NCBI RefSeq assembly: GCF_006088715.1
Contig: NZ_CP030771.1
Coordinates: 8,616,001-8,680,000 of the forward strand
Length of the DNA stretch: 64,000 nt
From: Streptomyces sp. YIM 121038
Lineage (GTDB): Bacteria; Actinomycetota; Actinomycetes; Streptomycetales; Streptomycetaceae
Direction of reading: 5' to 3'
A model generated the notes under the pieces. It had not been told where the DNA came from. It searched no databases and was given only the letters and a program-made list of their open reading frames with translations. The position numbers and the translations under genes were made by a program. Below are positions 55,001 through 62,766 of this stretch, piece by piece; position 1 is the first letter of the stretch, and each line of letters starts with the position of its first letter.

Positions 55001-56009
55001 CGATGAGCCCGCCCACCGTCAGGTCGTCGGACACCGCGATCCGCAGCGCCAGGGCGTGGGCGAAGGGGCCGATGAGCCCTTCGAGTTCGGGGCGGCTCCG
55101 GTGGGCGGCGGGCACGCCGATCACCACGTCGGACTGGCCCGCGGCGCGCGCGAGCACCAGGGACCACGCGGCCAGGACCGTCGTGGACAGCGTCGCGTCG
55201 CCGCCGGCCTCCTTGAGCGCGGCCGTCAGCTCCGCGTCGACGTCGAGCCGCACCTGTCCGCCGCGGTAGTCCTGCTCGGCCGGGCGCGGCCGGTCGGTGG
55301 GCAGCTCCAGGAGCGCCGGGGCGTCCGCGAGGGCCTGGCGCCAGTAGGCGCTCTGCCGGGCCGCGGCCCCGTCGGGCGCCGGGTCGGCCAGCCACTGCCG
55401 CTGCCAGGCGGCGTAGTCGGCGTACTGCACCGGCAGCGGCGGCAGCGGGTCGGGCGCGCCCTCGCGGAAGGCCGCGTACAGGGCGCCGGCCTCCCGGGTC
55501 AGGACGCCGAGGGACCAGCCGTCGGCCACGATGTGGTGCACCGTGAGCATCAGGACGTGCCGGTCGGCGCCGAGCGTCACCAGGCGGCCGCGGAGCAGGG
55601 GGCCGTGCGCCAGGTCGAACGGGGCCGCGGCCTCCTCCCGCCGCAGGCGCGCGAGTTCGGCCTCGGCGTCGGCCCTGCCGGTCAGGTCGTCGGCCGTCAG
55701 GGGCAGGCCCCCGCCGGGCGGGTCGATCTGCTGCACCGCCGCGCCCCCGACGGCCACGAAGCGCGTGCGCAGCACCTCGTGGCGGGCGACGAGCGCGTCC
55801 AGGGCCCGGCTCAGCGCCGCCCGGTCCAGGGCGCCCCGCAGCTCCACCGCCGTGGGAGTGTGGTGCGCCTCGCTCGCGCCCGGCATTTGCGACAGGAACC
55901 ACAGCCGTTGCTGCGCGGAGGACGCCGCCAAGGGGGCGGCGCGGTCCGCGGTCGGGAGGGTCACGGAAAGGGGGACGTCGCTGATCGCGGACAAAGCTAA
56001 CTCTTCCAC
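52035..56009 (-). CDS. NRPS, C-A-T-TE
   Basis: 1324 residues. C domain ~25-440 with intact HHIVADG (~159); A domain ~480-960 with [28 protein letters not shown] and NGKLD; T with GGTSVS (~1021); TE with GLSYGG (~1152). The pocket code reads D-A-Q-L-R-G-G-L-Y-K, which I cannot assign. Starting with C, it needs an acyl or peptidyl donor, and ending in its own TE it can release independently of the hybrid. GTG 56009 gives a TTA codon at residue 4 (55998-56000). TTG 55994, preceded by GGAAGAG, is an alternative start that would avoid it. Confidence 0.9.
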   Translation of the reverse strand: MEELALSAISDVPLSVTLPTADRAAPLAASSAQQRLWFLSQMPGASEAHHTPTAVELRGALDRAALSRALDALVARHEVLRTRFVAVGGAAVQQIDPPGGGLPLTADDLTGRADAEAELARLRREEAAAPFDLAHGPLLRGRLVTLGADRHVLMLTVHHIVADGWSLGVLTREAGALYAAFREGAPDPLPPLPVQYADYAAWQRQWLADPAPDGAAARQSAYWRQALADAPALLELPTDRPRPAEQDYRGGQVRLDVDAELTAALKEAGGDATLSTTVLAAWSLVLARAAGQSDVVIGVPAAHRSRPELEGLIGPFAHALALRIAVSDDLTVGGLIERVGAATLSAQRHQDLPFEQVVEAVKPARSLAHTPLFQVLFAWRDGAEEGRWALPDLDATPLATPLPVAGFDLTLTLAEEDGGLTGTLDYATALFDAETAERYVRQLRHVLQQLAAGPGTPVAELTVLDEDARRQVLVDFNDTAAAGSPAGLVERFEAQVRERPGQTAVVHGGDALDYATLERRANRLAHALIARGIGTDRVVGLHTHLSVDLLVGILGVLKAGGAYLPLDPALPAERLTGMVADAGALLVLSNDAAPPDDAWLPLTAVEAEGARDDAPGRGFRPDDLAYVIYTSGSTGRPKGVAATHRGILNLLDYWLGQFDATPGEASAMWPSFAFDASVQELLLPLTSGGVLQLVPKEVRDDPEALIAWMREHRIMDVLLPPAYVKWICEAPEERLGGLSLRCIRTGLEPLPEDSLHRMTEALPGLHVLNGYGPTETALYCTAYLTSRDLERQAPIGPPVANTRTYVLDERLRPVPVGVVGELYIAGAGMARGYLGRPGLTSERFVADPFVPGARMYRSGDLARWLPDGDLLYAGRRDHQVKLRGFRIELGEIEATLLDQPGVSEAAVIADRDGAGEPQLVAAVGVGETAPRPAAEWRAALARRLPAHMIPGVFVEVPRLPQTQNGKLDRAALLERARADRPAQVNLASPRDHIELTLYQIWRRLLLQPDIGIRDSFFDIGGTSVSAIKLVHAVREAFGETLSVRDVMLHPTIEEMGGRLRRGASGAPPSNLLRFRAGDGAAHVVCVHPAGGTAFCYLSLAKALPEHIGVHGVQSPGVNPGESFLPTVEAMAEAYLKLIEPLSGGPLILTGLSYGGLVAHEMGRLLAAAGHEDVSVVLLDAQGAGNAERSADIATVDMAEFRDKLVKFNGMYPGIDDRQIEQYFHIYNHNRTTAVAYAPRPTAARTVFLQAVEGATDDFLADVRDFWRERADGDFEVESIACDHWGMLESAEILRVAARIESELARFAGSGQPRLAESAPAREAE

Positions 56010-56470
56010 TCTGCGGGTGGCTTATTCACGGTGGTGAGGGGAGTGGTGACGGAAAGGTGCGGAGCTATTACTCAGCGAGGTCGTCCGAGTATCCCGGCAG
56101 TTCCGAATTTGCAATCGGATCCATAATGCGTCGGGCTTTTGGGCCCAAGGGGCGCTGGTCGTAAGCGAATTCGTTGCCGTGCGGTCCGACGTACCGTCTG
56201 ACCTGCTGTGCGGCCTGGATACCTCCGGACACGTGGGGAGCCGTCAACGGGATGATCGATCAGTCCTTGAGGGTCTGTCAATATGGCTGCGCCTGTCCTG
56301 CCCCGCCGCAAACGAGCGGTATGGGAAAGGTCATAGACTTGGGCTCGGGTATTGCCTGGAGGGGCCGGTTCCGGGCAGATTGGGCCAACCGCTGTGTGCG
56401 GGGGCCACCGTGCCCCGGACCCGCGAGGGCCAACCCCGCCGACGGGCCCCGCTCTTCGCCGCCCGGCCGC
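56010..56470. other. Intergenic region upstream of the NRPS operon
   Basis: 461 bp without a supported gene. The part nearest the NRPS (56050-56180) is AT-richer than the surroundings and should contain its promoter; no good -10/-35 pair was found on the minus strand. Short open frames here lack proper codon bias. It marks the right-hand edge of the secondary-metabolite region. Confidence 0.45.
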
Positions 56471-57406
56471 TCAGCCGTCGCCGGGCCCCGCCCCCGGTGC
56501 GCCGGGCGGCGGCGCCTCGGTCGACGCCGCGCGCCGCAGATGCTCGGCGAGGGCCACCGCCGCGGGCGCCGCGGCCCGGCCCCCGACGCCCCACGCCAGC
56601 AGCAGCCGCCGCCGCGACCAGCCGTCCTGGAGCGCGCACACGTCGAGCGGACGGTGCGGGTCCAGGGCGCGGCGCGGCACGACGGCGAGCCCGACCCCGG
56701 CGGCCACGAGCGAGACGAGGGTGCTCAGATCGGCGACGCTCGTGCGGTAGCGCACCACCGGAGCGTGCGGGCCGAGGTGCTGCTCGATCCAGCGGCGCAG
56801 CGAGGAATCGGCGTCGAGCCCCACGAGCGGGTGCTCCGCGACCTCGCTGTACGTCAGGGCGGTGCGCCCGGCGAGGATGCCGCCCGCCTGGCCGATCACC
56901 ACGAGGGAGTCGTCGCCGAGGGGCTCCAGGACGAGCCCGCTGTCGTGGGCCTCGTCGTCGACGACGACCCCGAGGTCGGCCTCGCCGTCGGCGAGCATCC
57001 GCACGGTCCGCGGGGTCCGGCTCTCGGACACCGTCACGTCGGTGTCCGGGTGCGCGCGCAGGAACGACACCAGCGCCCGCGGCACGAGCCCGTGCATCGC
57101 CGACCCGCCGCTCAACAGGGTCAGGGGCGCGGCGGGGGAGCGGGTGTAGCTGGCCACGGCGCTCTCCAGGCGGGCCGTGTGCGTGAGCACGTCCCGGGCG
57201 TGCCGGGCGAGGGCGGTGCCCGCCGGTGTCGGCCGCACCCCGCGCCGCCCCCGGATCAGCAGGGCCACCCCGGCGTGCCGCTCCAGGGAGCGCACCCGGG
57301 CGCTGGCCGACGGCAGGCTCAGATGCATCCGCCGCGCACCCGCCGTGATCGACCCCTCCGCCACGATGTGCAGAAAGAGCCGGAGGTCGTCCAAGTCGTA
57401 ACGCAC
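56471..57406 (-). CDS. LysR family transcriptional regulator
   Basis: 311 residues from GTG 57406 (VRYDLDDLRLFLHIVAEG). The N-terminal winged HTH has GSITAGARRMHLSLPSASARVRSLER, a canonical LysR recognition region, followed by LLIRGRRGVRPTPAG. The effector domain (LLSGGSAMHGLVPRALVSFLR onward, VAAGVGLAVVPRRAL) is complete. It is divergent from a TauE/SafE exporter gene with 84 bp between starts, the classic LysR arrangement, so it probably controls that exporter in response to an anion. The frame opens much further upstream but only as a shadow of the exporter gene. Confidence 0.9.
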   Translation of the reverse strand: MRYDLDDLRLFLHIVAEGSITAGARRMHLSLPSASARVRSLERHAGVALLIRGRRGVRPTPAGTALARHARDVLTHTARLESAVASYTRSPAAPLTLLSGGSAMHGLVPRALVSFLRAHPDTDVTVSESRTPRTVRMLADGEADLGVVVDDEAHDSGLVLEPLGDDSLVVIGQAGGILAGRTALTYSEVAEHPLVGLDADSSLRRWIEQHLGPHAPVVRYRTSVADLSTLVSLVAAGVGLAVVPRRALDPHRPLDVCALQDGWSRRRLLLAWGVGGRAAAPAAVALAEHLRRAASTEAPPPGAPGAGPGDG

Positions 57407-57490
57407 CCCCGTGAGCCTATGGCACAGGCTGAGGCACAGTGTGTCGATTACGCATTGTGGGCCCGCCCCCGACCGCGTGATGCTCGGCGG

Positions 57491-58258
57491 GTGTCCGAGA
57501 TCCTGTTGGCCCTCATCGCCGGCGTCGCCGCCGGCACGCTGAACGCCCTCGGCGGCGGAGGTACGTTCGTGGCGCTGCCCGCGCTCGTCGCGGTCGGCGT
57601 GCCGCCCGTGACGGCGAACGCCTCGTCGACCGTCGCCCTCCTGCCCGGCACCATGGCCAGCGCCTGGGTGTACCGGCGCGACGTCACCCCGGTGGGCGAG
57701 ACGTCCACGACCGCGCTGACCTCGGTCAGCGCCGTCGGCGGCGGCCTCGGCGCGGGGCTGCTCCTGACCCTGCCCGCAGCCTCCTTCGACGCGGCCGTGC
57801 CGTGGCTGCTCGCCTTCGCCACCGTGGTCCTGGCCTTCGGCCGCCGGCTGGCGCGGGTGCTCAGCGGCGCCACGGGGCGCCCGTTCGGCATCGGCTCCAC
57901 GGCCGTGCTCGGCGGGCAGTTCCTGCTCGCCCTGTACGGCGGATACTTCGGCGGAGCCGTAGGCATCATGATGATGGCCCTGTGGAGCGTGGGCCTCGGC
58001 CTCGACACCGCGGTCAGCAACCCCATGCGGACCGTCCAGATCGCGGCCATCTATGTCACCGCGGCCGTCCTCTTCCTCGTCTGCTCCGACGCCCTGGACA
58101 CCCCCTGGCTCCTCGCCGCCATGCTCACCGGCGCGGTGACCGGCGGCTTCACGGGCGCCCACGTCGCCCGCCGCCTGTCCGCGCGCGTGCTGCGGGGCGT
58201 CATCCTCACCACCGCCGTCACCATGACCGTCCTGTACTTCGTCCGCAGCTGGGGCTGA
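57491..58258 (+). CDS. TauE/SafE family sulfite/organosulfonate exporter-like membrane protein
   Basis: 255 residues from GTG 57491. It contains the two family repeats: NALGGGGTFVALPALVAVGVP-type first half (GGGG then NASSTVALLPG) and the second half GGYFGGAVGIMMMALWS with NPMRTVQ. About eight membrane helices. TauE/SafE proteins move sulfite, sulfoacetate or similar anions. Regulated most likely by the divergent LysR protein. Confidence 0.88.
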   Translation: MSEILLALIAGVAAGTLNALGGGGTFVALPALVAVGVPPVTANASSTVALLPGTMASAWVYRRDVTPVGETSTTALTSVSAVGGGLGAGLLLTLPAASFDAAVPWLLAFATVVLAFGRRLARVLSGATGRPFGIGSTAVLGGQFLLALYGGYFGGAVGIMMMALWSVGLGLDTAVSNPMRTVQIAAIYVTAAVLFLVCSDALDTPWLLAAMLTGAVTGGFTGAHVARRLSARVLRGVILTTAVTMTVLYFVRSWG

Positions 58259-58263
58259 CCGAG

Positions 58264-58797
58264 GTGGCCGACACGACCGGAGGCGCCGGGGACGAGGGCG
58301 AGGGCGAAGGCACCCCCGCAGCCGCCACGCCGTACCCGGACCGCTACCCGCAGGCGGCGCGCGCCCGGCTGCTCCTCGCGTACGAGGCGTACGCACTCTG
58401 CGAACTCGCCCGCACCGCCGTGCCGGTCGGCCCCCACGAGCTGCGCCGCGACGGCACGCCCCGGGCGCCGGGCGCCGCGCTGGCCGACGCCGCCCACCTG
58501 CTCGCGGCCGCACGGCGGCTGCTCGAAGCGGCCGTCGTGTACGAACGCCTCGGCGGCGCCGCCTGGCAGCTCGTCGGTGACGTGCTCGACGTACCGGCAC
58601 ACACCGCGAGCGAGCGGTACGCACCCGCCGAGGCGCGCTTTCGCGCGGGCGCCCCCGAGGCCCCGGACCGCTGGTGGCGCGCCCACGTGCGGCGGGCCCC
58701 TGCCGAGGCCGCCCGCGACCTCGACGACTGGGTCCTGCGCCACGCCGACGGCGACGCGGACCCGGGCCCCGCACCGGTCTCCGGCGGCCTGCCCTAA
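58264..58797 (+). CDS. Hypothetical protein
   Basis: 177 residues from GTG 58264, 5 bp after the exporter stop. The first ~20 residues are Gly/Glu/Ala-rich; the remainder is predicted helical (RARLLLAYEAYALCELARTA, LADAAHLLAAARRLLEAAVVYERLGG, AWQLVGDVLDVPAHTASERYAPAEARF), with the last part resembling a sigma-region-4 or HTH-like segment. I recall similar anonymous actinobacterial proteins but no function. It overlaps the convergent SRPBCC gene by 4 bp at its end. Confidence 0.65.
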   Translation: MADTTGGAGDEGEGEGTPAAATPYPDRYPQAARARLLLAYEAYALCELARTAVPVGPHELRRDGTPRAPGAALADAAHLLAAARRLLEAAVVYERLGGAAWQLVGDVLDVPAHTASERYAPAEARFRAGAPEAPDRWWRAHVRRAPAEAARDLDDWVLRHADGDADPGPAPVSGGLP

Positions 58798-59246
58798 CGC
58801 TCCTGGCGGGCCCCGGCCGTCAGCCCCCGCCGGCCGCCGCGCAGCGCCAGCGCGTGGTTGACGCGGAAGACCGGCCGGGCCATCGGCATCCAGCGCCGCA
58901 GCGCGGCCTTGCGGACCGTGACGTGCTGGGTGAGCTTGGCGACGCAGCCATGGGGCCCGTCGGGGGCCACGGTCCAGCGGACGCCGCCCGAGACGTCCCC
59001 GTCGAGCGCCGCTTCGAGGACGCGCGCGGCCGGGTCCTCCGCCACGGCCGTCAGCGTGGCGCGCAGCGCGTACGGGAGCGCCGACCTGATGACGACCTCG
59101 CACGCCCGCTCGCCGGTCCGCCGCACGGAGCGGAAGGCGGGCCACCACGTGGGGTAGGACTCCACGTCGGCGAGGAGCGCGTACACGGTGTCCGGCGCGA
59201 GCGGGGCGCGCCAGGTGCCCGAGAGGCGGATGTCGTAGCGGTTCAC
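58794..59246 (-). CDS. SRPBCC (START/Bet v1-like) family protein
   Basis: 150 residues from GTG 59246, overlapping the permease stop by 4 bp. It starts NRYDIRLSGTWRAPLAPDTVYALLADVESYPTWWPAF (shown in part), the standard entry strand and helix of polyketide-cyclase/SRPBCC proteins with a hydrophobic ligand pocket. It lies at the end of an operon with a polyprenyl diphosphate synthase and an ABC-2 transporter, so its ligand may be an isoprenoid or lipid. Confidence 0.82.
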   Translation of the reverse strand: MNRYDIRLSGTWRAPLAPDTVYALLADVESYPTWWPAFRSVRRTGERACEVVIRSALPYALRATLTAVAEDPAARVLEAALDGDVSGGVRWTVAPDGPHGCVAKLTQHVTVRKAALRRWMPMARPVFRVNHALALRGGRRGLTAGARQER

Positions 59247-60043
59247 GCGGTTCTCCCGGTCGGCAGCGGCGCGGAGGGCGGGGGCAGGTGGTCGCGGGTC
59301 CTGGCGAAGAACGCGCCCGTGCCGAGCAGCCACATGGCGAGGAACCAGGCGGGGCCGAGCAGCAGATGACCGTACGGAGTGACGCCGGGCGTGAAGGCCC
59401 CGGCGACCGCGACCTGGGTGGGGCCGTATCCGGGCAGGAGCTGGAGCCCGTCCTTGTCGGCTCCCGCGTTGCTCATGGGGTTCTGGAGCATGGTGTCGAG
59501 CAGGCTGGCCATGATGATGACGAAGAGCCCGGCCAGTTCGTTGCGCAGGAAGGCGCCGAGCAGGATGCCGATGCCGCCGTAGCTCACGGCGGCCGCGAAC
59601 AGGCCGAGCGCGAGCAGGGCGGGCCGGACCGGATCCCAGTACCAGCAGACCACGGCGGTGGCGTACACCGCGATGAGCGCGGAGGCGACCGCCATCGCGA
59701 CGACCTTGCCGAGCAGCAGACAGGAGCGGGGGTAGCCCGCGAGCGCGAGCCTGCGGTCGAAGGCGAGCGCCTTGAAGGTCGTCATGAACATCATGAAGCC
59801 CACGATGAGCGTCACCGTGTTGACGGCCCCCGACACCATCGTCAGGTGGTTGCCGTCGACGGTCACGCTCCGCCCGGCGGCACGCAGCAGGAAGCGCAGC
59901 CGGTCGGGCGTGACGAACCAGTGCTCAAGGGTCAGCCAGAGCGGGATGTACACGACCACGAGCACCAGGGCGAGCCGGTTGCGGGCGTGTTCGAGCAACG
60001 CGAAGGCGGCACCCGTGCGGAAGGCCTCCCCCGTCCGGCTCAC
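59243..60043 (-). CDS. ABC-2 type transporter permease
   Basis: 266 residues with six hydrophobic helices (ALVLVVVYIPLWLTL, VNTVTLIVGFMMFMTTF, GIGILLGAFLRNELAGLFVIIMA and others), the pattern of ABC-2 permeases. It partners the ATPase encoded just upstream. The ATPase frame continues 119 bp over the 5' part of this gene. Substrate unknown; the neighbouring polyprenyl synthase suggests a lipid or terpenoid. Confidence 0.82.
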   Translation of the reverse strand: MSRTGEAFRTGAAFALLEHARNRLALVLVVVYIPLWLTLEHWFVTPDRLRFLLRAAGRSVTVDGNHLTMVSGAVNTVTLIVGFMMFMTTFKALAFDRRLALAGYPRSCLLLGKVVAMAVASALIAVYATAVVCWYWDPVRPALLALGLFAAAVSYGGIGILLGAFLRNELAGLFVIIMASLLDTMLQNPMSNAGADKDGLQLLPGYGPTQVAVAGAFTPGVTPYGHLLLGPAWFLAMWLLGTGAFFARTRDHLPPPSAPLPTGRTA

Positions 60044-60689
60044 CGCGCCGCCCCCGGGACACCGGCCGGCCCTCCGCGCTCCACGGCGTCGCCACGCCGT
60101 CGCGCAGCCGGTGCACGACGTCGAGGCGCCCGGCGTCCCAGGCCAGGTGCGACACGACCAGGACGCAGCGGCCCCGGTCGCGCAGCCGGGTCGCCACGTC
60201 CCAGAACCGCAGATACGTCTCCCAGTCGAAGCCCTGGTACGGCTCGTCCAGGAGCAGCACCCGCGGGTCGTGCAGGAGCGCGAGGGCCAGGTTCAGCTTC
60301 TGCCGGGTGCCGCCGCTGAGGAGGCCCACGCGGGTGTGCCGGTACTCGGCGAAGTGCAGCTCGTCGAGGAGTTCCTCCGCGCGCCCCGGCCCGTCGACGC
60401 GGTACGCCGTGCGGAACCAGCGCAGGTGCTGGTCGACGGTGAGCGCCTCGTTGAGCACCGCCTCCTGCGGGCAGTACCCCAGCGAGCCGCGGCGCTCCAC
60501 CCGCCCCGCGTCGGCGGCGACCTGCCCGCACAGGACGCGAAGCAGCGTGCTCTTGCCCGAGCCGTTCTCGCCCACGACGCCCGCCAGGGTGCCCGGTTCC
60601 AGGCTGAACGACACCCCTCTCAGGACGCGGCGCGAGCGATAGGCCTTGTGGACGTCGCGTACGCGCAGGGCGTACGGGGCGGTCGGCAC
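59925..60689 (-). CDS. ABC transporter ATPase
   Basis: 254 residues from GTG 60689, preceded by GGAGGAG. Walker A GENGSGKST, a shortened signature region LLSGGTRQKLNLALAL and Walker B RVLLLDEPYQGFDW (DEPYQG in place of DEPTSG). The catalytic ABC core is done by residue ~205; the last ~40 residues (from GRRGEPDGG) are Arg/Pro-rich and overlap the permease gene by 119 bp, so they are probably not functionally important. It follows the polyprenyl synthase gene on the same strand after a short repeat array. Confidence 0.83.
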   Translation of the reverse strand: MPTAPYALRVRDVHKAYRSRRVLRGVSFSLEPGTLAGVVGENGSGKSTLLRVLCGQVAADAGRVERRGSLGYCPQEAVLNEALTVDQHLRWFRTAYRVDGPGRAEELLDELHFAEYRHTRVGLLSGGTRQKLNLALALLHDPRVLLLDEPYQGFDWETYLRFWDVATRLRDRGRCVLVVSHLAWDAGRLDVVHRLRDGVATPWSAEGRPVSRGRRGEPDGGGLPHGCRLRVARTRPQPARPGARGRVHPALADP

Positions 60690-60724
60690 GGCGATCTCCT
60701 CCTGCGGGGGTGGGCGGGCCGGGG

Positions 60725-60820
60725 CTGCGGCGGTGCGGTGCGGCCGACCCCAGCGCCTGCGGCGGTGCGGCGTGGTCGGACTCAGCGTCAGCCGCGGTGC
60801 GGTGCGGTCGGCCTCAGCGT
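60725..60820. repeat. Three tandem 32-bp repeats at the 3' end of the polyprenyl synthase gene
   Basis: Units 60725-60756, 60757-60788 and 60789-60820 share the pattern CTGCGGCGGTGCGG...GTCGG.CTCAGCGT with a few substitutions, and a partial fourth copy (CTGCGGCGG) lies at 60821. The third unit includes the stop codon of the polyprenyl synthase gene, so the array looks like duplications of that gene's own terminus. Confidence 0.8.
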
Positions 60821-61881
60821 CTGCGGCGGGACAGACAGGCGACGAGGGACCGCCACTCCTGCCGCACCTCTCCGGGCAGCCGCGCCGCGTCGAGCGCGGC
60901 GAGGGCCGCCGCCACATGACGGGCCGCCGCCTCCTCCGCGCGCTCCCGGCCGCCCACGGCCTCCAGGAGGCGCATGACCTCGGGGACGCGGTCCTGCGGC
61001 AGCGGCACGAGGTCGAGCAGCTCCGCCACCCGGCGGCCCTCGGGCGAGTCCACCGTCGCGGCGAGCACCAGCGGCAGCGTCTTCTTGCCGCGCACCAGAT
61101 CCGCGCCGACGGGCTTTCCGGTGAGCGCGCCGTCGCCCCACAGGCCCAGCACGTCGTCCAGGATCTGGAACGCCACGCCGAGGTCGCCGCCCGCCGCGCG
61201 CAGCGCGCGCACCACCGGCGGCGGCGCGTCCGCGAGCACGGCGCCGAGGGCCGCCGCGCAGCCGAACAGCGCCCCGGTCTTGCCGCGCGCCATGCGCGCG
61301 TACCGGCTCGTCGACACCTCGCGCAGCGCGCGCCCCTCCAGGGCGAGGTCCTCCGCCTGGCCCTCCACCATCTGCTCCACCGCGACGATGAGGTCCTCCA
61401 TGGCGGCCCGGGCGCCCGGTGCCTCGGCCCGGAAGACGGTGGCGACGGCCTGGACCACGAGCGCGTCACCGGCGAGCACCGCGGCGCCGGTGCCGAACCG
61501 GGCCCACGCGGCGGGCCTGCCGCGCCGCTCGGCGTCGCCGTCCATGACGTCGTCGTGCAACAGGGAGAGCTGGTGCACGAGTTCCACGGCCGTACCGGCG
61601 ACGGCGGCGAAGCGCTCCGGGGCCCCGACGGAGCGCACCGAGAGCAGCGCGAGGGCCGCGCGCACGCGCTTGGCCACGTGCCGCACCGGCGTCGGGGCCC
61701 GGTCGGTGTCCCACCCCAGGTGGTAGCGGCAGACGGCGGCCGTGGCCGGGTGCAGCCCGGCCACGGCCGCCCGCAGCGGGGGATCGACGAGCGCCGACCC
61801 GCGCCGCAGGAGCTCCTCGCCGTCCGCCCCGGGCGCGGCCACGGGCGGCGGGCCGGTGTCGTACAGCGACGTGTCTGTCAT
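60814..61881 (-). CDS. Polyprenyl (geranylgeranyl-type) diphosphate synthase
   Basis: 355 residues from ATG 61881 (GAGGATCC upstream). The first Asp-rich motif is LLHDDVMDGDAERRG (DDxxD at 110-114) and the second region is FQILDDVLGLWGD, the form common in actinobacterial GGPP synthases. It condenses IPP with allylic diphosphates. The residue pair before DDxxD is Leu-His, without a bulky aromatic at the -5 position, which would allow a C20 or longer product. It heads the operon with the ABC-2 transporter and SRPBCC protein; no terpene cyclase is in the window. Confidence 0.88.
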   Translation of the reverse strand: MTDTSLYDTGPPPVAAPGADGEELLRRGSALVDPPLRAAVAGLHPATAAVCRYHLGWDTDRAPTPVRHVAKRVRAALALLSVRSVGAPERFAAVAGTAVELVHQLSLLHDDVMDGDAERRGRPAAWARFGTGAAVLAGDALVVQAVATVFRAEAPGARAAMEDLIVAVEQMVEGQAEDLALEGRALREVSTSRYARMARGKTGALFGCAAALGAVLADAPPPVVRALRAAGGDLGVAFQILDDVLGLWGDGALTGKPVGADLVRGKKTLPLVLAATVDSPEGRRVAELLDLVPLPQDRVPEVMRLLEAVGGRERAEEAAARHVAAALAALDAARLPGEVRQEWRSLVACLSRRRR

Positions 61882-62468
61882 GGATCCTCGCCCGCCCGTC
61901 GTCCCTGCGCCGGTTCCCGGCCCCTCCGGTCGCCTAACGACGACGGCGAGCACCGGTTGTGACCGTTCGCGCTACGGAGTGACGGCCCGGCGGGTGCGGG
62001 CCCGACGGCGGGCGCGCGGGGCGACGGTTGACGTAGGCGGAGCGTAGACGCACGGGCCGGGCGGAGCGCTCCGCGCGCCAAAGGGCGGGCCGCTCCCCAC
62101 TGTCGCGACGGCGGAATCGGATTCGAACTGGGGCCCGGCTCCGCGGTGGGTCTCGGCCGGGGGCTCGCGGCCTGCGGGACGCGCTTCGCGGCACGGCACA
62201 CGCGCCGGGCGCGCGGGCACCGCTGGGCACACGGCCGGACGGGTGCGCGTCCGGCGGGAGCGGGTGGCCCGAAGTGTGCGCCGCGACAGCCGGAATCGCT
62301 CGAATGCTCCCGTCCCGTGCGGCTCCGGAGCGTCTGGTTTTTCCCAACATCCTGTCGGCTCGTTCGCGCCGCGCGGGGGTTTCCGCGGTCCCCGCGGGCC
62401 CCGAGACTGTGCGCCCGGCGCTTGCCATCGGCAGGCGCAGCGGCGTCGGAAGGACGGCGGACGAGGCC
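61882..62468. other. Divergent intergenic region
   Basis: 587 bp between the polyprenyl synthase start and a small plus-strand gene. The overlapping open frames here have no supported start, RBS or domain. It should contain promoters in both directions, but no convincing -10/-35 pair was found. It includes GC-rich imperfect inverted repeats, none outstanding. Confidence 0.4.
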
Positions 62469-62702
62469 ATGGTCGGAGATCTGAGGTCCCTCGCGGGCGA
62501 GCCCGGCGCGGTCCCCGCCCGGCTCGCGCCGGACGGCGAGCCGGAGCGGAAGCGGATCCTCATCGAGCTCACCGGCGAGCAACGGGAAGCCCTGCGCGCC
62601 CAGTTGGAGCTGTACGGCGGCGAGGTGAGCGAACTCGTCCTGCTCGCGGGCGGGCTCGAACTCGGCACGTTCGACGTGCGGGCCAAGCCCCGCCCGTACT
62701 GA
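62469..62702 (+). CDS. Small hypothetical protein
   Basis: 77 residues from ATG 62469 (GGAAGG and GACGAGG lie upstream); the frame is open to 62274 but that part has poor codon bias. The C-terminal half has an amphipathic pattern, RKRILIELTGEQREALRAQLELYGGE followed by LVLLAGGLELGTFDVRAK (both shown in part). It is acidic and has no signal peptide. It lies 64 bp before the large unknown gene and may be co-transcribed with it. I do not recognise it. Confidence 0.5.
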   Translation: MVGDLRSLAGEPGAVPARLAPDGEPERKRILIELTGEQREALRAQLELYGGEVSELVLLAGGLELGTFDVRAKPRPY

Positions 62703-62766
62703 CGCGGAACCCGCAGCCCAGCACCACACCCCCGTACATCGCCTGCGCGTCCCCTCGGGAGGAACC

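Noticed and set aside
56072..56311. 79-codon minus-strand open frame upstream of the NRPS
   Set aside because: No RBS, poor codon bias and no similarity that I recognise; lies in the promoter region.
61130..61175. Missing last Asp in the second Asp-rich motif of the polyprenyl synthase (DDVLG)
   Set aside because: DDxLGxxGD is common in actinobacterial GGPP synthases, so it is not a defect.
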